From assembly GCA_035275265.1 (NCBI GenBank), contig DATENC010000026.1, positions 620,001 through 684,000 on the forward strand: a stretch of 64,000 nucleotides of DNA. The letters are read 5' to 3'. The notes beneath the pieces were generated by a model. That model ran no database searches and was not told where the DNA came from. It was given only the letters and a program-made list of their open reading frames with translations. Each line of letters opens with the position of its first letter. Position 1 is the stretch's first letter. The translations under genes were made by a program, and so were the position numbers. Source of the DNA: JACQAP01 sp035275265 (lineage in GTDB: Bacteria > Pseudomonadota > Gammaproteobacteria > Burkholderiales > JACQAP01). Shown piece by piece: positions 1-8,141 of this stretch.

Positions 1-579
1 GAACAGCAGTTCGGATAGCTTGGCCAGCACCGTCGCGCTACCGGCCCGCGATACGGCGGCCTCCTCCGCGGCGAAGCGCAGCGAGGATTCGATCCAGGCG
101 GATCCGTCTCCGTTGCGCACGTCCACCTTGAAGATGCGGGGCAACGACGCGAGCAGCGGATTGCTGAACACCTCGTCGCAGGCGAGGAAGCCGCACACGA
201 TCCGAGTCTTCGCTCCGCCCCCGCCGAAAGACAGTTTCATGACTTCCCCGGGCGCCGTCTCCAGGTGTTCTGCAGCCGACGATGGCGTGCGCGGCAGATC
301 GAGCTTGCTGCCCATTACATGCATCTCGCCCTGCGGAACGACCAGGATCTCGCCGGCAGAAATCTGAAGCGCGGAGTCTTCCTCGTCGCCGAGTTGCGCC
401 CAGCAGGATCCCTCGGTGATCAGGTGATAGGAGACCACGCGTTTCGAGTGCGGCAGGAAGGAGGCGCACAACGCCGCATCCGCCTCGCTTTCCACGCACC
501 ACGGAGCAGTGAACTCTCCGTTCAGGTAGACAGCGCCGCTGAGTCGCACAGCACGAAGCACGTCGGACAGAGCATCCAT
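1..579 (-). CDS. AraC-family transcriptional regulator with cupin sensor domain (3' end outside window)
   Basis: The reading frame stays open from an ATG at 579 to the left edge (193 codons), and a TAG lies five codons upstream of the ATG, so the N-terminus is complete. The protein reads as an AraC-type N-terminal cupin (Cupin_6-like): a beta-rich segment containing SYHLITEGSCWAQL, then a predicted jelly-roll stretch with ILVVPQGEMHVMGS. It ends with RAGSATVLAKLSELLF, the helix that typically closes this domain before the DNA-binding part. The two helix-turn-helix motifs should lie beyond the edge and are not seen. Members of this family usually act as local transcription activators responding to small molecules. 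The ligand cannot be inferred. The next gene is divergent. Confidence 0.8.
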   Translation of the reverse strand, partial: MDALSDVLRAVRLSGAVYLNGEFTAPWCVESEADAALCASFLPHSKRVVSYHLITEGSCWAQLGDEEDSALQISAGEILVVPQGEMHVMGSKLDLPRTPSSAAEHLETAPGEVMKLSFGGGGAKTRIVCGFLACDEVFSNPLLASLPRIFKVDVRNGDGSAWIESSLRFAAEEAAVSRAGSATVLAKLSELLF

Positions 580-787
580 GATGCAGGTCGGCTAATTCCG
601 GCGTCCCGCGCAAAAACGCCGGACGCCCGATCATTTAGATTGAAGGCGGGGCCCGAAATACTAGCACCCGCCCAAACACCCAACAACGACGCAGGCCTGC
701 GAAATGGCAGAAAAAGCGGCGTATCTGCAAAGAACGCCGGTGTCTGCATCAAGGCAGAAATGCGGCGTGCGGGCAGAATTCATCACC

Positions 788-2164
788 ATGAACACGACAT
801 CTCAAGCCCTCGACCACCTCCTGCGCGCCTTCGGCGATCCCATCGCCGACCTGCGCGATATCGTCCCCGGCCATCCGGAGTTCAATCACGCGCAAGTAAT
901 CCGGGCAGCGGCCGGCATCCTCGCAAAAATCCCGGACACTTTTCCGGCGATCGCACGGGCAGTCCGTGCAACCGATGGGCCTGGCGTGCCGCCACAACTA
1001 CGCGCCCATCTTGCCGCCGCCGAGGCGTGGGTATGCGGAAACCCGGTGCTGGCTGCCGAACGCTATGCGTCCATCCTCAACAAGTGGCCTCACGATCTGC
1101 TGGCGCTGCGGCTCGCGCAGTCTTGCTTCTTTTTCCTTGGTTGGCATGACCAGCTTTGCGCTGTCATCGATGGGGTTGTGCCGGCGTGGGGACGTGACGA
1201 GCCAAATTTCGGATTCGTGCTTGCGATGGCATCGTTCGCGTACGCCGAAAACGGCGACCCGGAATTCGCCGAGGCAGCGGGGCGGAAAGCGCTCGCGAAC
1301 GACCCTGCCTGTCCGATGGGGATACACGCGGTAGCGCACGCGATCGCCGAGTCCGGGCGACACCGCGACGGTGCGCAATGGATGCGCGACCAGGGCGCCC
1401 ACTGGGCCACCGAGAGCCGCATGTGCACGCATAACGCATGGCATCTGGCCATGTTCGACACCGAGGCCGGAAACGTCGCTTCGGCCCTCGGCATACTCGA
1501 TGCCTGGTTGCTTCCCGCCAGCGTCGGATCACCACTCGATGCGTGCGACGCTACTGGCCTGCTGTGGCGCCTGGCGATCGAGGGAGTCCACGACGAAGGC
1601 CGCTGGTGCAAGGTCTCCGACGCCTTCGAACGGACGATGACGCCAGGATTCTGGCCTTATATCGACCTTCATGCGGCGCTTGCGCACCTGAGCGCCGGGA
1701 AGCATGCGCGGGCACAACGTCTTGTGGATGCAATCGAACTGTATGCGCAGGGCAGCCACTACGGAGCCTTGCGCGCCCGGCGCGTCACCCAACCAGGCTT
1801 GCAAGCGCTAGGCGCCTGGGCCGAAGGCCGCTACGGCGAGGCCGCCGGGCTGCTCGCACGCCTGCGACCCGTTATCGCGGAGATCGGTGGAAGTCCCCTC
1901 CAGTTGGAAGTCTTCAAGAGCATCGAACACGAGGCCCTTCGCCGGCAACGTGCCCGTCAGGTCGATCAACCTCAACCACTCGCAGCAAGAGCGCGCGTGA
2001 AAAGCGTCGAGGGCGAAGCCGAGGTCTTTGTCACGCGACGTGTCGTCGAGGAACCAAAGAGTGGAGGCTGGGTAGTCGGCAGAAGACCGCTAACCATCGC
2101 CAAGGCCATCGCTGCGCGGAAGGAAGCTTATCCAGCAATTCCGGGGACGCCGTCCCTGCAGTAG
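788..2164 (+). CDS. TTC38-like tetratricopeptide-repeat protein
   Basis: A 458-residue soluble protein starting at MNTTSQALDH. An earlier in-frame ATG at 704 would add 28 residues of poor quality. The sequence resembles the bacterial TTC38 family: helical hairpins with AHLAAAEAWVCGNP, HDLLALRLAQSCFFFLGWHDQL, FAYAENGDPEFAEAAGRKAL and the histidine-containing segments GIHAVAHAIAESGR and THNAWHLAMFDTEAG. The family has TPR-like repeats and is shared with animals; its biochemical role is not established. The last 60 or so residues (after RARQVDQP) are basic, low in similarity to the rest and look like an added tail. No signal peptide or membrane segment is seen. It stands alone between divergent and convergent neighbours, so context gives no function. 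Confidence 0.75.
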   Translation: MNTTSQALDHLLRAFGDPIADLRDIVPGHPEFNHAQVIRAAAGILAKIPDTFPAIARAVRATDGPGVPPQLRAHLAAAEAWVCGNPVLAAERYASILNKWPHDLLALRLAQSCFFFLGWHDQLCAVIDGVVPAWGRDEPNFGFVLAMASFAYAENGDPEFAEAAGRKALANDPACPMGIHAVAHAIAESGRHRDGAQWMRDQGAHWATESRMCTHNAWHLAMFDTEAGNVASALGILDAWLLPASVGSPLDACDATGLLWRLAIEGVHDEGRWCKVSDAFERTMTPGFWPYIDLHAALAHLSAGKHARAQRLVDAIELYAQGSHYGALRARRVTQPGLQALGAWAEGRYGEAAGLLARLRPVIAEIGGSPLQLEVFKSIEHEALRRQRARQVDQPQPLAARARVKSVEGEAEVFVTRRVVEEPKSGGWVVGRRPLTIAKAIAARKEAYPAIPGTPSLQ

Positions 2165-2194
2165 CCCATCGTTCTTTGCCGCACGTCATCGCCC

Positions 2195-3088
2195 TCAAGC
2201 GAGTTTTGGTGTGCCCGTGGAGGCGACGGTGCGCGGCTTCTCGTTTTTCCTCGAGCCGTGACTTTCGGCATAGACCTTGGTGAATTCCGCACCGAGCAGA
2301 AAAATCTGCGCGGAGTAATAGACCCAGACCAGCAAAACGGCCAGAGCGCCGGCGGCGCCGTAACTCGATTCGACGCCGCTTTTTCCGATGTAAAGCCCGA
2401 TCAGGAATTTTCCGAAAGAGAACAGAAGCGAAGTCACGAGCGCCCCGATCCAGACGTCGCGCCAGCGGATCGCCACCTGCGGCATGAACTTGTAAATGAT
2501 CGCGAACAGGACCGTGACGATTCCCACGGAGACCACGAAGTTGGTGACGTGCAGTAGCGTCTCCATTCCGCCGAACCAATCGCCCCAATACTTGCCCCAG
2601 GCCGCGATCGCGGCGCTGACGACCAGCGAGACGATCAGCAGGAAACCGATCGCCAGGACCATCCCGATGGAAAGCAGACGCGTGCGGATGAAATGCCAGA
2701 TGCCGGAGCGTTTGTCCGGCTCGACTTTCCAGATGCGGTTGAGGTTGGACTCGAGTTCCGCCAGGACACTGGTTGCGCCGATGAACAGGAGCAGGACACC
2801 CAGCGAACTCGCGATCATGCCCTGTTTGGGCTTCTGCGCACTGGCCAGCATGCCTTCGATGGCCTTGGCCCCGTTTTCGCCGATCATGCCTCGCGCCTGA
2901 TCCATGATCGCCGCTTGCGCCGCGTCCTGGCCGAAGATTAGCGCGGCAACTGCGATCACGATGATGAGCAGCGGGGCGATAGAGAACACCGTGTAGTAGG
3001 CCAGCGCGGCGCCCATGCTCGGCGCGTAGTCGTTCATCCAGTTCTTTAGCGCCGTATTGGCCAACTGGAACAGGAATTTCGGGTTCAT
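2195..3088 (-). CDS. YihY/virulence factor BrkB family inner-membrane protein
   Basis: A 297-residue integral membrane protein with about six hydrophobic segments. It has the family's hallmarks: an N-terminal SMGAALAYYTVFSIAPLL segment, a long loop with the ESNLNRIWKV region, and a C-terminal GALAVLLVWVYYSAQIFLLGAEFTKVYA segment. The family (formerly called RNase BN, wrongly) sits in the inner membrane and has no settled biochemical function. Length is normal and the start at MNPKFLF is followed directly by the conserved N-terminal amphipathic stretch. A polar, basic tail follows the last membrane segment. It is convergent with the TPR gene and lies 29 bp downstream of the YbhB gene on the same strand, so the two may be co-transcribed. 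Confidence 0.9.
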   Translation of the reverse strand: MNPKFLFQLANTALKNWMNDYAPSMGAALAYYTVFSIAPLLIIVIAVAALIFGQDAAQAAIMDQARGMIGENGAKAIEGMLASAQKPKQGMIASSLGVLLLFIGATSVLAELESNLNRIWKVEPDKRSGIWHFIRTRLLSIGMVLAIGFLLIVSLVVSAAIAAWGKYWGDWFGGMETLLHVTNFVVSVGIVTVLFAIIYKFMPQVAIRWRDVWIGALVTSLLFSFGKFLIGLYIGKSGVESSYGAAGALAVLLVWVYYSAQIFLLGAEFTKVYAESHGSRKNEKPRTVASTGTPKLA

Positions 3089-3117
3089 GTCTTCGCGTTC
3101 ACGCCGGGATCAGCTAT

Positions 3118-3705
3118 TCAACGCCCGTATTTGGCGGTCAGCGAAGCACTGTCGATGGCATGCGCCTGAATCATGAAATCCAGGTCGCTTACCCTGTCAC
3201 CCGCCCGGACTTCCAGTCGGTCGACGTCGAGCGCATGCACGCTGAAAACGTAGCGATGGGGTGGATCGCCCTTTGGCGGACACGGTCCGCCGTAACCGGG
3301 CTTGCCGAAACTTGTCGTCCCGTGCACTACCCCCGGCATGAAGGCTCGGGAAGGATCGCCGGCGCCGGTCGGAAGACGACTCACGCCGGGTGGGATGTCG
3401 TACATCACCCAGTGCCACCAACCGGAGCCGGCTCTCGCGTCCGGATCGTAGAGCGTCACCGCTATGCTCTTCGTGCCGGCAGGCATATGGCTCCATCGAA
3501 GATCGGGGGAGAGATTCTGTCCCCCGCACTCCAGGCCGTTGTACAAGTATCGCTCGCCGATGGTCTCGCCTTCGCTGATGTCGGTGCTGCCGAGGACAAA
3601 GGGCGGCAATGCCACCGGCTCGGTTCCGGATCCCCGCTGCTCGGGAGGCATCGTGGCGCGCGGTGCGTAGCTATCCTGGTCACGTTTCTGCGAGGAAGTT
3701 TTCAT
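3118..3705 (-). CDS. YbhB/YbcL family (PEBP, Raf-kinase-inhibitor-like) protein
   Basis: A 195-residue protein of the phosphatidylethanolamine-binding fold. Visible signatures are NLSPDLRWSHMPAGTKSIAV, the ligand-pocket stretch LYDPDARAGSGWWHWVMYDIP, and the C-terminal PPHRYVFSVHALDVDRL. The bacterial members are small-molecule or lipid binding proteins of uncertain role; the name comes from a eukaryotic homologue that inhibits Raf. No signal peptide is present, so it should be cytosolic. The first 35 residues are polar and probably disordered. It lies 8 bp after the DUF6496-like gene and 29 bp before the YihY gene, all on the minus strand, suggesting one small operon. Confidence 0.88.
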   Translation of the reverse strand: MKTSSQKRDQDSYAPRATMPPEQRGSGTEPVALPPFVLGSTDISEGETIGERYLYNGLECGGQNLSPDLRWSHMPAGTKSIAVTLYDPDARAGSGWWHWVMYDIPPGVSRLPTGAGDPSRAFMPGVVHGTTSFGKPGYGGPCPPKGDPPHRYVFSVHALDVDRLEVRAGDRVSDLDFMIQAHAIDSASLTAKYGR

Positions 3706-3713
3706 TGCCGCCC

Positions 3714-4166
3714 CTAGCGTGCCGCCGCCTGGCGCGTGCGCGCCGCCTTGCGCGCGGACGCCGCGCGGCTTTCGGCTGAGCGCTGCCGGGCAACGGAACG
3801 GGCTTGCCTCGAAAGCGCGACCTTCGATGCCGCTGCGTGGGGCTCGCGTTCCAATGCATGCATAACCGCACGCGACCGCTTTGCGGAAACTTTGTGATCC
3901 GCCTTGCGAGCCGCTTCGGAATCGCGCTCGGCCTTACGACGGGTTTCCGCCGATGTCTTGCCCTTTTTCGGGGGCGGCAATTTGACACCGGCCCGGCGCG
4001 CTTTGGACAAGCCGATCGCAATGGCCTGCTTGGTGGAACGCGCACCGTGCTTGCCCTCGCGGATATGCTCGATTTCCTCACGTACGAACTCGCCAGCCTG
4101 CGTTGAAGCGGACTTACCTTCCTTCTTGTCTTGCGCTACCCGTTGCATGGTTTTCTTGTCCGGCAC
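3714..4166 (-). CDS. Small basic DUF6496-type protein
   Basis: A 150-residue, strongly basic protein (many Lys, Arg, Ala, Ser). I chose the GTG at 4166 because AAGGAG stands six bases upstream of it; the frame extends further, but the extra N-terminus is not protein-like. The central part, KHGARSTKQAIAIGLSKARRAG, matches the short motif of DUF6496 proteins, in which a Lys/Arg-rich segment is followed by KQAIAIALS. The C-terminal third is an Ala/Arg/Ser/Lys run resembling histone-H1-like or RNA-binding tails. Function is unknown; nucleic-acid binding is only an inference from charge. It is divergent from an acidic small protein, and the two could be co-regulated from the 280-bp gap between them. 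Confidence 0.7.
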   Translation of the reverse strand: MPDKKTMQRVAQDKKEGKSASTQAGEFVREEIEHIREGKHGARSTKQAIAIGLSKARRAGVKLPPPKKGKTSAETRRKAERDSEAARKADHKVSAKRSRAVMHALEREPHAAASKVALSRQARSVARQRSAESRAASARKAARTRQAAAR

Positions 4167-4334
4167 GACTTTCTCCTTCACTTGAAATGATTGTCCTTTG
4201 CGCGTAACTCTCCTTTGCGGGTGAGTTCCGCAAGGACCGTGCCTTTCATCAATTGCTCGCCAAGTGCCATTTTTCTCCATGAATCCCGCGATTTTTCACG
4301 TTTCGGATGCTTCGGTGCATCTGGATGCTGTAAG

Positions 4335-4387
4335 ACTTGCATGACCTCGGAAAATTTTGCACTTGCATGTTTTTCAGCGAATGCAAG
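4335..4387. promoter_or_regulatory. Repeated ACTTGCATG element in a divergent intergenic region
   Basis: In the gap between the basic and acidic small-protein genes the word ACTTGCATG occurs twice (4335-4343 and 4361-4369). An inverted copy, ATGCAAG, lies at 4381-4387 and can form a 7-bp stem with 4362-4368. Such clustered copies near a start are typical of regulator binding sites, but I recognise no specific regulator. The ribosome-binding site AGGAG of the plus-strand gene follows at about 4434. Confidence 0.3.
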
Positions 4388-4445
4388 GAACGCGTCCGGA
4401 CCATCGATGCCGAAGCAGTTCGAACACTCGAACAGGAGAACCATC

Positions 4446-4916
4446 ATGGCCGGCAGCAGCACTCTCGATCCGGACAACTTTCCCGGACCGCAAAACCTCA
4501 AATTGCCGAAGGGGCACGACACTCGCTCCCTCGGCCCGAGCGACAGTTCCGACAGTGGGTCCGACATGGCAGGACCGGGCCTTATCGACGACGATGCGCT
4601 CCATCTCGATCGCGGAACGAACGAAGACACGGAAGCAGGACGCAACGACATCGCAAATACCGGTTTGAGCGTGGGTGACACCGACATGGAAGACAACAGC
4701 GATCGCTACGGCACCGGAGAGCGCATGGCCGCGGGCAAAGAGCCGAACATTCGCGCCGATGGCGATTACGGCACCGACCGGATCGTAGGCGAAAAAGAAG
4801 CGGGGCTGGGCGGAGGGCTCGACCAAGCCGAAGAAGCACAGCTCGGCATCACCGATGAGGAACTGGAGGAAACTAACGAGCAGAGCGGCAAGCCGCCCGA
4901 GAAAAAGAGAAGTTAG
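4446..4916 (+). CDS. Small acidic hydrophilic protein, unknown function
   Basis: A 156-residue protein starting at MAGSSTLDPDNFPGPQ, with AGGAG eight bases before the ATG. It is rich in Asp, Glu, Gly and Ser, contains no hydrophobic core of any length and no cysteine, and is likely disordered. Short repeated themes (LGPSDSSDSGSDMAGPG, GEKEAGLGGGLDQAEEA) give it a stress-protein or hydrophilin-like look. I do not recognise a named family; similar small acidic proteins occur in betaproteobacteria as hypothetical proteins. It is divergent from the basic DUF6496-like gene, giving an oppositely charged pair, which may or may not be meaningful. Confidence 0.65.
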   Translation: MAGSSTLDPDNFPGPQNLKLPKGHDTRSLGPSDSSDSGSDMAGPGLIDDDALHLDRGTNEDTEAGRNDIANTGLSVGDTDMEDNSDRYGTGERMAAGKEPNIRADGDYGTDRIVGEKEAGLGGGLDQAEEAQLGITDEELEETNEQSGKPPEKKRS

Positions 4917-4933
4917 TCTTTATCAGGAAAAAT

Positions 4934-5332
4934 TCAGCGGTGGCCTGCGAATAACATCGCAGCGCCACTTGCTGGTCCTGCGCGACGCCCTCGCGCACGC
5001 ACCGGGATCCGCACGGCGCCGAAGCTGCCCGTCGGTTTTAATCTCGGGCGCGGCTGCCATGGCCATGCTCCACGGCCGCCACTAGATATTTTCCCCGCTT
5101 CGAGTTCGTAGCGCGCAACGCTCTTTCCCTTCGCATCAAAGTTCCAAGCTTGTATTGCGCAGATGCGACGCCCGCATCGGCGCCGCTGCGGCACCACGAC
5201 GCTGCACTCGAGCTGAGAATGTCCGCCCCCTTGAAATCGCGCACCTGGACGGCGGCTGGATCGTCCGCCCGGAGCGCAAACCGCCGCCAGCAGGGCCACG
5301 AGCAGACATGCTTTTGCACGGATGCTTTTCAC
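4934..5332 (-). pseudogene. Possible decayed gene for a small secreted protein
   Basis: Reading the minus strand, a good signal-peptide start (MKSIRAKACLLVALLAAV) continues in one frame for about 18 residues. A protein-like stretch, DDPAAVQVRDFKGADILSS, then appears in a second frame. Another, WNFDAKGKSVARYELEAGK, appears back in the first. No single frame is convincing throughout. This pattern fits a small exported protein broken by two frameshifts. No family is recognised. An alternative is chance coding-like sequence in a GC-rich spacer. Confidence 0.3.
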
Positions 5333-5554
5333 AAATGATGGCCTGATCCTGCCCGCGAACCGGGCACCTCGAATTCGGAATTGTCCCCATCGCCGCCGGT
5401 ATCGTCTAGAATTGCGCCCGAATACGCAGCTTTGTAGTAAAAAATCTACACGGAGAACAGTATCTATATAGTTTAAAAGGTATTTTTTTTCTGGACCGCC
5501 CCTTGCTTAGTAGTATCGGGACCGATTCTTTTGGCCTATTTGCAGGGAGTTTTC
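5333..5554. other. Intergenic region with an AT-rich segment upstream of the outer-membrane protein gene
   Basis: About 220 bp without a gene. Positions 5420-5500 are markedly richer in A and T than the surroundings and contain a small inverted repeat, TGTAG/CTACA, at 5433-5437 and 5446-5450, followed by a T-rich tract near 5482-5490. This is a plausible promoter region for the following gene, but I cannot place -35 and -10 boxes with confidence. Confidence 0.35.
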
Positions 5555-6214
5555 TTGGACGCATGTGCCGGTTCGTCGAACACCGCGTATCGAACAGCCG
5601 ATCTTTCGGCATGGACGGTATTGCATAGCATCATTGTCGTCCTCGCGTTGGTCGGAACATGCGCGAAGACCGCACACGCCGCCCAAGCCCAGGAGGACGC
5701 GCCAGCGCCCGGCACCACCGAAAGTTCACCGGAGCAAGGCCAATCGGAGGGTTTCCGGTTCGATCTCAATAAGCTCGAGCTCAACGTATACGGGCTCGCC
5801 TACCATCCAGATCGCGAGAAGGTCGAGCGCGAGAATCTGGACAACGAGGTCAATCCAGGACTCGGCGTCCACTACGAATTTCGCGATAGCGCGCGGGGTG
5901 TTACCTTTGCCGAGATCGGCGCGTACTACGATTCGGGAAGCAACTGGGCGAAGTTCCTGTCGCTGGGCTATCAATTCAAAGTAGGCAAAAACTGGAAGAT
6001 TGGCGGCGCCGTCGCTGCCGTACACAGCGATACCTACAATGACGGCGTAGGCTTCGTCGGCATGTTCCCGCTAGTCACCTACGACCTGGGTCCCATCAAG
6101 TTGAACGCGGTGTATTTTCCGAAGGTTGCAAACTACAACGAGGTCGCTGCGTACGGCTTCTACGTCACCCTTCCGCTTGGACGCTGGCTCAACGGCTCGG
6201 CTCAGAAACGATAG
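5555..6214 (+). CDS. Predicted outer-membrane beta-barrel protein, unknown function
   Basis: A 219-residue protein. I chose the TTG at 5555 because AGGGAG precedes it by five bases. Residues about 20-45 (WTVLHSIIVVLALVGTCAKTAHAA) form a signal peptide. The mature part alternates polar and aromatic residues in short predicted strands ending in aromatics, for example FAEIGAYYDSGSNWAKFLSLGYQF, and ends with GFYVTLPLGRW. This is typical of an eight-stranded outer-membrane barrel, and PagP-like palmitoyltransferases have a comparable pattern. I do not see enough catalytic similarity to name it. A monocistronic unit is likely; the next gene is convergent. Confidence 0.6.
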   Translation: MDACAGSSNTAYRTADLSAWTVLHSIIVVLALVGTCAKTAHAAQAQEDAPAPGTTESSPEQGQSEGFRFDLNKLELNVYGLAYHPDREKVERENLDNEVNPGLGVHYEFRDSARGVTFAEIGAYYDSGSNWAKFLSLGYQFKVGKNWKIGGAVAAVHSDTYNDGVGFVGMFPLVTYDLGPIKLNAVYFPKVANYNEVAAYGFYVTLPLGRWLNGSAQKR

Positions 6215-6290
6215 CCCCGGATTCACTGGACAAAGCTGTCATCATGCCGCGTCCGTCACCACGGATTCACCCGATCCGGACGGGTTTCGT

Positions 6291-7964
6291 TCAGGATCGC
6301 AATACTTTCCCAGGCGATGCGCCGACAAGCCCGTCGTCGGCGTACGTAGTAACGCCGTTCACGATCGTGTACCGCACACCACGTGACGGCATCACCATTC
6401 TTTTCCCGCCGCCCGGCAGATCATAGCGCCGCTCCCCGCGGTTCCCAGAGCCGATTGTCTGCGGATCGAAGATCGCGATATCGGCGGCCAACCCCGGGAG
6501 AAGGCGTCCACGGTCACGGATTCCGAAAAAGTCCGCGGGATCCGACGTGAGTCGTCGGACGGCCTCGGGCAGCGACAGCACTTCCCGCTCGCGCACCCAG
6601 GTGCCCAGCAGATAAGTCGGATAGCCGGAGTCGCACAACATATCTACGTGCGCGCCGCCGTCGCCGAGGCCGATCAGGATCGCCGGGTTGTTCAGCAATT
6701 CGGCCATGCGATCGATCCGGGTGTTGAACGACGTCATAGTGAATTCGAGATTGAGGTCGTCCGCCAAAGTCAGGTCCAGGAACGTGTCGACACCGTCCTT
6801 GCCTTCTGCGCGGCCAACTTCCGCCACCGTCATGCCCTCGAAGCGTTTCAGTTCCGGCGAGCGGACTTCGTGCAGCGTGATGCGCTCCCAATTGCCGAAG
6901 CCCATCGGATTCTTCAGTTCTTCGCGAAACTGATTGCGGAAGGCCGGATCGCGATAGACGGATTTCTGAGCCTCGTTGGATTTGTTCGCGAATACGCGAT
7001 TCCACGACGGAAACGCCGCAAACGAAAACGGGCTGCGCATGTCGATCTCGCGGGTAAGCGGAAGCGGTGAGGTCTGCGGTCTCGCGCCCTTCGCGATCAT
7101 CGGGGCCGCACGGCGCAGCGTATCGCGCACGGCTTCCGGAATATCGTCGCGATCGAACAGCGCGATGAAAGTCACGGGCCGGGCGCTTTCATCGAGCAGG
7201 AAGTCGAGCGTCTCACACTGCTCCTCCTCGAGCACGCCGATCTGCCGGGTCAGCGCGATTTCGATCGCGCCCTTGTTCTTCTCCCTGAGTACGTTCGCGT
7301 AGGCCTTCAATTCGGCGCGGCTCGCGTTGCGGCAGGCCAACGGCCTTCCGCCGAATCCGAGATGCTGGTTGAGGATCGTGCTCGAGAATCCAAACGCGCC
7401 GGCATCCATGGCCCCTGCGAGCAGCGCAGCGATCTTCACGGTTTCCTCCGTCGTGGCGGCCCGTTCCATCGACGCTTCGCCCATGACGTAGTGGCGGAAC
7501 GGCGTCAGGGGTGCCAGGAAACCCAGGTTCACCGACGGCTGGCGGCGCGCCGCGGCATCCATGTATTCCGGGAAGGTCTCCCAGTCCCAGGTAATGCCCT
7601 TCGACAACACCTCGAAGGGAATGGACTCGACGTTGACGAGGTCTCGCATCGCGACTTCGCGCGAACCGGGACGGCACGGAGCAATGCCCACGCCGCAGTT
7701 GCCCATCACGACGCTGGTCACCCCGTGCCACGACGACGGTGTCACCGCACCGTCCCAGCATATCTGCGCGTCGTAGTGCGTATGCGGATCGATGAAGCCC
7801 GGAGATACGACGCAGTCCGACGCGTCGATGGTTTGCCTCGCGGCTCCGTCGACGCTGCCGATCTCGACAATTTTTCCGTGCGCGACCGCCACGTCCGCAT
7901 GCCGGCCCGGCGTGCCGGTGCCGTCGATGAGAAGACCGTTCTTGATCAGGAGGTCGAATGCCAT
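6291..7964 (-). CDS. N-acyl-D-amino-acid deacylase-family amidohydrolase
   Basis: A 557-residue metal-dependent hydrolase of the amidohydrolase superfamily, D-aminoacylase branch. It opens with DLLIKNGLLIDGTGTPGRHADVAV and carries the metal-binding motif PGFIDPHTHYD at about residues 56-66. The branch-specific motif GNCGVGIAPC follows at about 89-98, then a C-terminal GDGGAHVDMLCDSGYPTYLL segment with the late catalytic Asp/His region. The ending ADIAIFDPQTI...RYDLPGGGKRM closes the small beta domain. These enzymes remove acyl groups from N-acyl-D-amino acids in the cytosol; the substrate here is unknown. No clear ribosome-binding site precedes the ATG at 7964. It is divergent from a lipoprotein gene. 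Confidence 0.85.
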   Translation of the reverse strand: MAFDLLIKNGLLIDGTGTPGRHADVAVAHGKIVEIGSVDGAARQTIDASDCVVSPGFIDPHTHYDAQICWDGAVTPSSWHGVTSVVMGNCGVGIAPCRPGSREVAMRDLVNVESIPFEVLSKGITWDWETFPEYMDAAARRQPSVNLGFLAPLTPFRHYVMGEASMERAATTEETVKIAALLAGAMDAGAFGFSSTILNQHLGFGGRPLACRNASRAELKAYANVLREKNKGAIEIALTRQIGVLEEEQCETLDFLLDESARPVTFIALFDRDDIPEAVRDTLRRAAPMIAKGARPQTSPLPLTREIDMRSPFSFAAFPSWNRVFANKSNEAQKSVYRDPAFRNQFREELKNPMGFGNWERITLHEVRSPELKRFEGMTVAEVGRAEGKDGVDTFLDLTLADDLNLEFTMTSFNTRIDRMAELLNNPAILIGLGDGGAHVDMLCDSGYPTYLLGTWVREREVLSLPEAVRRLTSDPADFFGIRDRGRLLPGLAADIAIFDPQTIGSGNRGERRYDLPGGGKRMVMPSRGVRYTIVNGVTTYADDGLVGASPGKVLRS

Positions 7965-8141
7965 GGAGGTAGGTTACCGGGTTTTCCTGTGTTTGCTCTC
8001 TTTGTGCCCGGGAAAGTGACGGTGCGCGCACGTCTGTCGCTGAATGGCGTCGCTCTGCCGCCACGAATTTCGATATTAGCCCACTGCGTCCGTCGTTCTC
8101 GATTGTCGAGCATCCCGCACGTCTCTTGCTTGAATGGAATT

